Shown piece after piece: positions 3,888-8,403 of a stretch of 8,403 nt of DNA (position 1 is its first letter; each line of letters starts with the position of its first letter). The stretch spans positions 1 through 8,403 of the forward strand of contig JAITCJ010000141.1 in NCBI GenBank assembly GCA_031283145.1. Reading direction: 5' to 3'. Source of the stretch: Holophagales bacterium. GTDB taxonomy: Bacteria > Acidobacteriota > Holophagae > Holophagales > Holophagaceae. The notes below the pieces were generated by a model. It ran no database searches and was not told where the DNA came from. It saw nothing but the letters and a program-made list of their open reading frames with translations. The position numbers were made by a program, and so were the translations under genes.

Positions 3888-6437
3888 ATGAAACTATTTC
3901 TCCGCTATCTGCTTCTTCAACACCTGCGCCGCCCCAAAGGCTTATGGGCGCTTGTGGGCGCTATAACCGTGGTCTTGGGTTTGGGGGCGCTGCGGATTGA
4001 GAGGCGGCTGGATTTAATGAGTCTGCTGCCATCCGACCACCCCATTGTCCGAGCAAGCATACAAGCGGGCATTGGCCAGCAGGAATTGCTGTGGATTGTA
4101 GCTGAGGGAACGCCGCAGGATTTGGAAAATCGCAGAGCCTGGGCTGACAGAATAATTGAGCGTCTGCTGGACATGAGCGCGATGCCATTGAACGGCATCA
4201 GCGCGGAAGGCTCTGTCTCGCCGCCGATGCCTGTCCCGAACGCCAAGGGCGTATCTCTATGGCCGCCATTGCTTGCGGCCGGCAGTTTGCTGGACGGCGA
4301 CAGTGATGTTGGCCGAATGCTTACAGAGCGATTGTACGCAATGGGGCCGATGCTTCTTGGTAATAACCTAGAGCCGCTGCGGGACCCGGACCAACTCAGA
4401 GAGCGTTTTAAAGCGACAGTTAAAGCTCTGGCCTCGCCCGAACCTGTCAAGGCAAAACTAGCTCAACTGGACCCTCTGAGTCTCCGCGACCTGATTCCAA
4501 TGGACAGCGTAAGCGTCGGCAGCGCCACGCGGGCGTTTAACGCCATTCCTCTTAAAATTCGCGCCGGTTACCTTGAAACCAAGGATTCACGCTATTTGTT
4601 GGTTCCGTTGGTTCTTGATTTTCAAAATGGCGAAACTGCGGCCACGGCGCGTATCTTAGCCTGGATTGGCAATGCCTGCGCCGGCGCTCCCCCAAACCGA
4701 GCTTCTTTCGACGATGTCAACACGGCTCTTTTCACCACGGCAGACAGGCCGTTTCCGATTAAAGTCACCGGCGCTCACGCGATTGCCTATTGGGAATCGC
4801 TTCGCCTGGGAAAGGAAGTAGCCGTTAGTCTGTGCCTAAGTTTTGCGCTTATAGGCGTAGTCTATTGGATTGGATTCCGCACATTCGCGGGATATGGATT
4901 TGTGGTTATTCCATTGCTTCTCGGCATGTTTTGGGCCTTGGGTCTGGCGGGTTGGATATTGGGACGCCTGAACCTCATGGCGGCCGCTTTTGGCGCTGTA
5001 CTTCTCGGCGTGGGGGACGATGTGGGGATTCTCATTTTCAGCCGCTACAGAGATGAACGCGCCGCCGGCATAAATAAATCCGTCGCGCTGCGCGCCGCTC
5101 TGCTCTCCACAGGCCCAGGCGTCATCGCCGGCATGTCGGCCACTTCCCTGGTCTTTCTGGCGTGTGTATTCGCACCTTTCCCCGGACTCAGAGATTTAGG
5201 GCTGACAGCCGGTCTTGGCATACTCTCTTGCCTGGCCTCGACCTTTTTATTGATGCCACCAATGTTGCTGACTCTTGATAAAGGCAAAGGGTTCTTTGCG
5301 CCAAACGCGCGCGGAATCCAATCGCGGATGAGCAGACCATCCCGCCGGAAAGCCCTTTTTACCGTTGGCGTAATATTTCTTGCCTGCCTCGGTATTTCAA
5401 GACTCACCTGGGAGGAAGACCTGCGTAAATTCAGGCAGGCCGGCAACCCTGCCCTGAGCCTTCAAGAAGACCTGGGAAAAACATTGGGCGCCGGATTGCA
5501 GCCATTGGCCATACAAATTCCATTTGAGGGAGATGAACCATTCCCCGTCAGGTGGAACAAAATAGCGGATATTCTCAATGCCGAAGGACTCCCCCTGCCT
5601 CAATGGGCCTCCATGAACAGCGAACTCAGCAAAACCCTGTCCAGTCGAGCCTGGCTGCGCCAAGCTCTGAAACTGGCCGAAAAAGAGGGCTTGGACCCAT
5701 CGGTGCTAGAACCATTTCTGGCTTCGCTCAGCGCAGGCGTTTCAGACCCTTTGACCGCGCCGCGCTCTTTACTGGGGCTGATTAATACGCCTCAAAAACT
5801 GTTCGGAGGTTCCTTATTGACTTTCGCCAAACACGGGGGTGGAATATCTGAACGGTATTCCATGTTCACCCTGCCCATAAGGCTTCCTGAATCCGCTCAA
5901 GACAGAGTGGAGGCGGCGCTGGAAGACACAGGCGCGCGCCTGATTGGGACGCGCCCTCTGTTCAGAGCCATAAAATCTGTGGCTAAGAACTCCATACAGA
6001 GTGTGATACTTGTGGGAGCGGCTTGTATTATTGGAATCGCCGCGATTTTCGGACGCCGCTGGCTCTTTTTGGCTCTCGCGCTAATACCAATGGCAGCCGG
6101 ACAAATTGCCGTCTTTGGAACACTGGGCTGGACAGGCGAACCACTGACATTTTTAAGCCTGATAGCCATACCCGTAGCGCTGGGTGTGAGCGTTGACACA
6201 GTGTTTAATCTGTTAAACAGAGCCAAGCTTGAAGTCAACGCTCCGGCCAAAGTATCACGCGTCAACGCCGTCTGCGCGGGAACCACACTCGCGGGCTTCG
6301 GAGGATTAGCGTTCAGCGCCTACAGGGGACTGCAAGGATTGGGCATAGCGGCCATTGGCGGCACAGCCCTGGCCCTGCTGACAACCCAATGGCTCCTGCC
6401 CTGGATTTTAGAAAAATGGCCGCTGAAAAAGTTGTAG
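3888..6437 (+). CDS. MMPL-family RND exporter, HpnN-like (12 TM)
   Basis: The 849-residue inner-membrane protein has the two-fold RND/MMPL layout: TM1 (about 18-37), a large extracytoplasmic domain (about 38-308), TM2-TM6 (about 310-462), TM7 (about 488-505), a second large domain (about 506-700) and TM8-TM12 (about 702-842). TM4 contains GVGDDVGILIFSRYRDE (374-390), whose Asp377/Asp378 match the proton-relay position of the family, and TM10 carries ALGVSVDTVFNLLNRAK with Asp770 at the equivalent place. Such proteins use the proton gradient to move lipids or hydrophobic metabolites from the inner membrane; HpnN moves hopanoids. No hopanoid or fatty-acid gene is visible here, so the substrate is unknown. 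ATG 3888-3890 has only a weak site (GAAAGA), and translation is probably coupled to the ATPase gene that ends 11 nt earlier. The frame is intact. It converges on the helicase gene. Confidence 0.88.
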   Translation: MKLFLRYLLLQHLRRPKGLWALVGAITVVLGLGALRIERRLDLMSLLPSDHPIVRASIQAGIGQQELLWIVAEGTPQDLENRRAWADRIIERLLDMSAMPLNGISAEGSVSPPMPVPNAKGVSLWPPLLAAGSLLDGDSDVGRMLTERLYAMGPMLLGNNLEPLRDPDQLRERFKATVKALASPEPVKAKLAQLDPLSLRDLIPMDSVSVGSATRAFNAIPLKIRAGYLETKDSRYLLVPLVLDFQNGETAATARILAWIGNACAGAPPNRASFDDVNTALFTTADRPFPIKVTGAHAIAYWESLRLGKEVAVSLCLSFALIGVVYWIGFRTFAGYGFVVIPLLLGMFWALGLAGWILGRLNLMAAAFGAVLLGVGDDVGILIFSRYRDERAAGINKSVALRAALLSTGPGVIAGMSATSLVFLACVFAPFPGLRDLGLTAGLGILSCLASTFLLMPPMLLTLDKGKGFFAPNARGIQSRMSRPSRRKALFTVGVIFLACLGISRLTWEEDLRKFRQAGNPALSLQEDLGKTLGAGLQPLAIQIPFEGDEPFPVRWNKIADILNAEGLPLPQWASMNSELSKTLSSRAWLRQALKLAEKEGLDPSVLEPFLASLSAGVSDPLTAPRSLLGLINTPQKLFGGSLLTFAKHGGGISERYSMFTLPIRLPESAQDRVEAALEDTGARLIGTRPLFRAIKSVAKNSIQSVILVGAACIIGIAAIFGRRWLFLALALIPMAAGQIAVFGTLGWTGEPLTFLSLIAIPVALGVSVDTVFNLLNRAKLEVNAPAKVSRVNAVCAGTTLAGFGGLAFSAYRGLQGLGIAAIGGTALALLTTQWLLPWILEKWPLKKL

Positions 6438-6441
6438 CAAT

Positions 6442-6582
6442 TATAGCCAAACAACTTTAAAACCATCCTGTTTATCCAAGTGGGAGGCACGAAGTGCCAA
6501 GTCTGCGCCTCCATTAAAAGCGGAACGGCAGCGCAGACGAAAGCCACAGGGCAACGTACCGTTTTAAAGTTGTTTCACTATA
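6442..6582. mobile_element. MITE-like inverted-repeat element (141 bp)
   Basis: AAACAACTTTAAAAC (6449-6463) and its exact reverse complement (6561-6575) are 15-bp terminal arms. After two mismatched bases, TATAG (6442-6446) pairs with CTATA (6578-6582), giving 22-bp arms with two mismatches. The interior is nested: a hairpin GGCAC-GAA-GTGCC (6486-6498) and perfect 8-bp arms GTCTGCGC (6501-6508) and GCGCAGAC (6531-6538). This cruciform layout with no ORF of its own is typical of a miniature inverted-repeat element, though a structured transcript or a bidirectional terminator between convergent genes is also possible. It fills the gap between the exporter stop (6437) and the helicase stop (6578). 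No clear target duplication is visible, and only one copy lies in this window. Confidence 0.65.
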
Positions 6583-8403
6583 CTTCACCAAGAAACCGCT
6601 CCACCTGCTCCCAATCCCTGGTTAGGGGGAAAGGCGGCAGGGCGGCGCGCGCTTGGGCGGCGTACCGCTTGCCGGAAGGGTCTTCGCTGGGGAGCATCAA
6701 GCGCGGGTCTAGGACGCAGACAACGCCTTTATCCGTGCGTGTGCGGATTAAGCGCCCGATGCCCTGTTTGAGCTTCAGTGTCATCTGCGGCACTTGTATG
6801 CCTATAAACCCCAGCCCTTGTCTTATCGCGTCGGCTTCTCTGACGCGCGCTTGAATCACAGGGTCATCGGGGGGGGCAAATGGCAGAGCGGCGACAATAA
6901 CTAGGCATAAAGCGTCTCCGGGCAGATCTATGCCCTGCCAGAATGAAGCCAAGCCAAGCAGCGCGGCGTTTGGAGTTTTGCGGAAACGGTTCAACAGTTG
7001 GGGTCTGGACAGGCCCTCGCCCTGGACGAAAAAAGTGATGTACGGCAGCGCCGCTTGAAGACGCGTCTTAAAGGCCGCCAGCATTTTGCGGCTGGTAAAG
7101 AGCAACAGTGCGCGGCCTCTGGATGCTGAAAGCAGGCGCGTCATAGCATCCAATGAGGATTCAATCCAGGCAATTTCCCCGACTCCATCGCGCCCTGCCT
7201 TTCTCTCCGGAATACCAGGAGGAACAAACAACAAGCCCTGAGTCTTGAAATCAAATGGACTATCCACCGCGCGGCCACGCTCGGTTTCTTCTTCACTCAG
7301 CCCCAGCCTGAGCTTCAAGCCATTGAAACCGCTGCCATCGCGCAGCGTCGCGGAGGTCATGATCACTGTGTCAAAGCCCCGCCGCAGGTGATGATGAAAA
7401 AAAGGTTTTACGTCAACTGGATTGGACTTGAATACAAGCATATGCGGGCCTTCGCGGCTTATAGTTGAAACCCAGCCGTCTAATTGGGCAAAGATCAGTT
7501 CCATGCGGCTGAAAGCCAGCGTTATTCGTTCGGCCAGTTTCCGCCACAGGGCATCGTCAGAGATGTCGTCACGGCGGCGGTCGGCCAATCGCCTGACTTC
7601 CAAAAACGCCGCCTGACCGGCCTGCACCCAAACTCCCACCGCATCCGCCAGAGGGCCAATCTCTATCCTTTCGTCGTCAAGCCCGATAGTGGCGGATTCC
7701 ATTGGAACCAGCGACAACAAATTCCGCCACGACTCTTCCCAGGGGAGCAGATGCCCCAGAAGCATTGCCCCATCGGTTTCATTGGCGGCCATTCCCTCTA
7801 TATCGCGGAAGAGCATTGTCATTGCTCTGCTGGACCATTGTTCGGCGCAGCTATCCGTCAACTGATCTTCTATTTCATGGGCTTCGTCCAATATGAGTAT
7901 CGGAGCGTCGGGCAGGATTTGACCGAAATCAGACAGGCGCAGAATACGATCCGCCAGCAACAGCGCGTGATTTACGATCACCAAATCGGCTTGTATGACT
8001 TTCTGGCGCAGTTTTGTCAGGAAACAATCCGCGTATAAGTGACATTGCTTGCCGGCGCATCTTTCGGCCCGCGCGTTCAGGCGATCCCATAGCTCAGATT
8101 CGCCCTCCGCGTGCCGCCCCAACTCCTCGCGGTCGCCGTTGATGGTTTCTTCCGCCCACCTGGGGATGGCTAACCAAAGGCCGTGATCCGCCACAGACAT
8201 TTCCGCCGGAGGGCGCGATTGAGCCTGCTCCCATGCCGCTAAACAGAGATAGTTAGATCTGCCTTTTGCCAGAACAGCTTTTATCTCCAGACCGAGTATC
8301 CCGCCGGCCCTGGGGAGATCGTCGTCCATCAACTGGCGCTGGAGCTGTTTTGTGCGCGTAGCCACAATGACGGGGGTCTTTCGGGATGCTATGGATGGTA
8401 TCA
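6578..8403 (-). CDS. dinG: DinG/XPD-type iron-sulfur DNA helicase, 5' end cut by right window edge
   Basis: This superfamily 2 helicase is of the DinG/Rad3 type, which unwinds DNA 5'-3', often at R-loops or replication-repair junctions. About 607 residues are visible, counted from the first full codon. The frame runs off the right edge, so the Walker A motif is missing only because the window ends. Visible motifs are: motif Ia VIVATRTKQLQRQL (about 11-24); four cysteines arranged as an Fe-S cluster (Cys53, then Cys115, Cys120, Cys126); the DEAH box in LILDEAHEIED (169-179); TSATL (349-353); FTSRK (435-439); FWQGIDLPG (487-495); and motif VI QGIGRLIR (546-553). An internal GTG at 8363-8365 must not be taken as the start, because family sequence continues before it. 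The stop TAG lies in the arm of the 141-bp element. The gene converges with the exporter gene. The DinG assignment is firm at family level; YoaA-like paralogues cannot be excluded. Confidence 0.92.
   Translation of the reverse strand, partial: IPSIASRKTPVIVATRTKQLQRQLMDDDLPRAGGILGLEIKAVLAKGRSNYLCLAAWEQAQSRPPAEMSVADHGLWLAIPRWAEETINGDREELGRHAEGESELWDRLNARAERCAGKQCHLYADCFLTKLRQKVIQADLVIVNHALLLADRILRLSDFGQILPDAPILILDEAHEIEDQLTDSCAEQWSSRAMTMLFRDIEGMAANETDGAMLLGHLLPWEESWRNLLSLVPMESATIGLDDERIEIGPLADAVGVWVQAGQAAFLEVRRLADRRRDDISDDALWRKLAERITLAFSRMELIFAQLDGWVSTISREGPHMLVFKSNPVDVKPFFHHHLRRGFDTVIMTSATLRDGSGFNGLKLRLGLSEEETERGRAVDSPFDFKTQGLLFVPPGIPERKAGRDGVGEIAWIESSLDAMTRLLSASRGRALLLFTSRKMLAAFKTRLQAALPYITFFVQGEGLSRPQLLNRFRKTPNAALLGLASFWQGIDLPGDALCLVIVAALPFAPPDDPVIQARVREADAIRQGLGFIGIQVPQMTLKLKQGIGRLIRTRTDKGVVCVLDPRLMLPSEDPSGKRYAAQARAALPPFPLTRDWEQVERFLGEV

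Noticed and set aside
3917..4450. Minus-strand ORF of 177 codons within the exporter gene
   Set aside because: It is a shadow of the exporter reading frame, rich in Ser, Arg and Pro, with no domain.
1..8403. CRISPR arrays, tRNA or rRNA genes
   Set aside because: No regularly spaced short repeats, cloverleaf sequence or rRNA-like stretch was seen.

Overview
The window looks like a piece of a bacterial chromosome of moderate GC content. Full Shine-Dalgarno sites, the def-fmt initiation pair and two RND/DedA-type inner-membrane proteins suggest a Gram-negative-type bacterium. Nothing here fixes the phylum; an uncultured lineage is a guess only. All calls rest on reading motifs in the sequence, with no database search.

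Layout. Positions 1-1583 (minus strand) hold a tight housekeeping operon transcribed right to left: dedA (membrane transporter), def (peptide deformylase) and fmt (methionyl-tRNA formyltransferase, cut by the left edge). Def and Fmt are the two opposing enzymes of the N-formyl-methionine cycle. A terminator-like hairpin and an extended -10 promoter candidate separate this operon from the next unit, also on the minus strand. That unit (1716-2446) is a HepT/MntA (HEPN-MNT, type VII) toxin-antitoxin pair with a 4-nt ATGA overlap. A 74-codon small ORF with a perfect AGGAGGT site may precede it (2450-2674).

Positions 2447-2982 have no confident gene. They contain two copies of a 71-bp imperfect direct repeat, two abutting palindromes (2765-2824), and candidate promoter elements facing both ways. 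This is the divergent control region between the minus-strand toxin-antitoxin unit and the plus-strand operon.

Positions 2983-6437 (plus) encode a DnaC/DnaI-like AAA+ ATPase with an N-terminal Cys cluster and an Arg in place of the Walker A Lys. Eleven bases later comes a 849-residue, 12-TM MMPL/RND exporter resembling HpnN. A DinG/XPD-type iron-sulfur helicase (6578 to the right edge, minus) converges on the exporter gene. The short gap between them is filled almost exactly by a 141-bp MITE-like inverted-repeat element whose right arm supplies the helicase stop codon.

The accessory or unusual material is the toxin-antitoxin pair with its repeat-rich upstream region, the 141-bp element, and the variant ATPase. 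The remaining genes belong to ordinary, well-known families.
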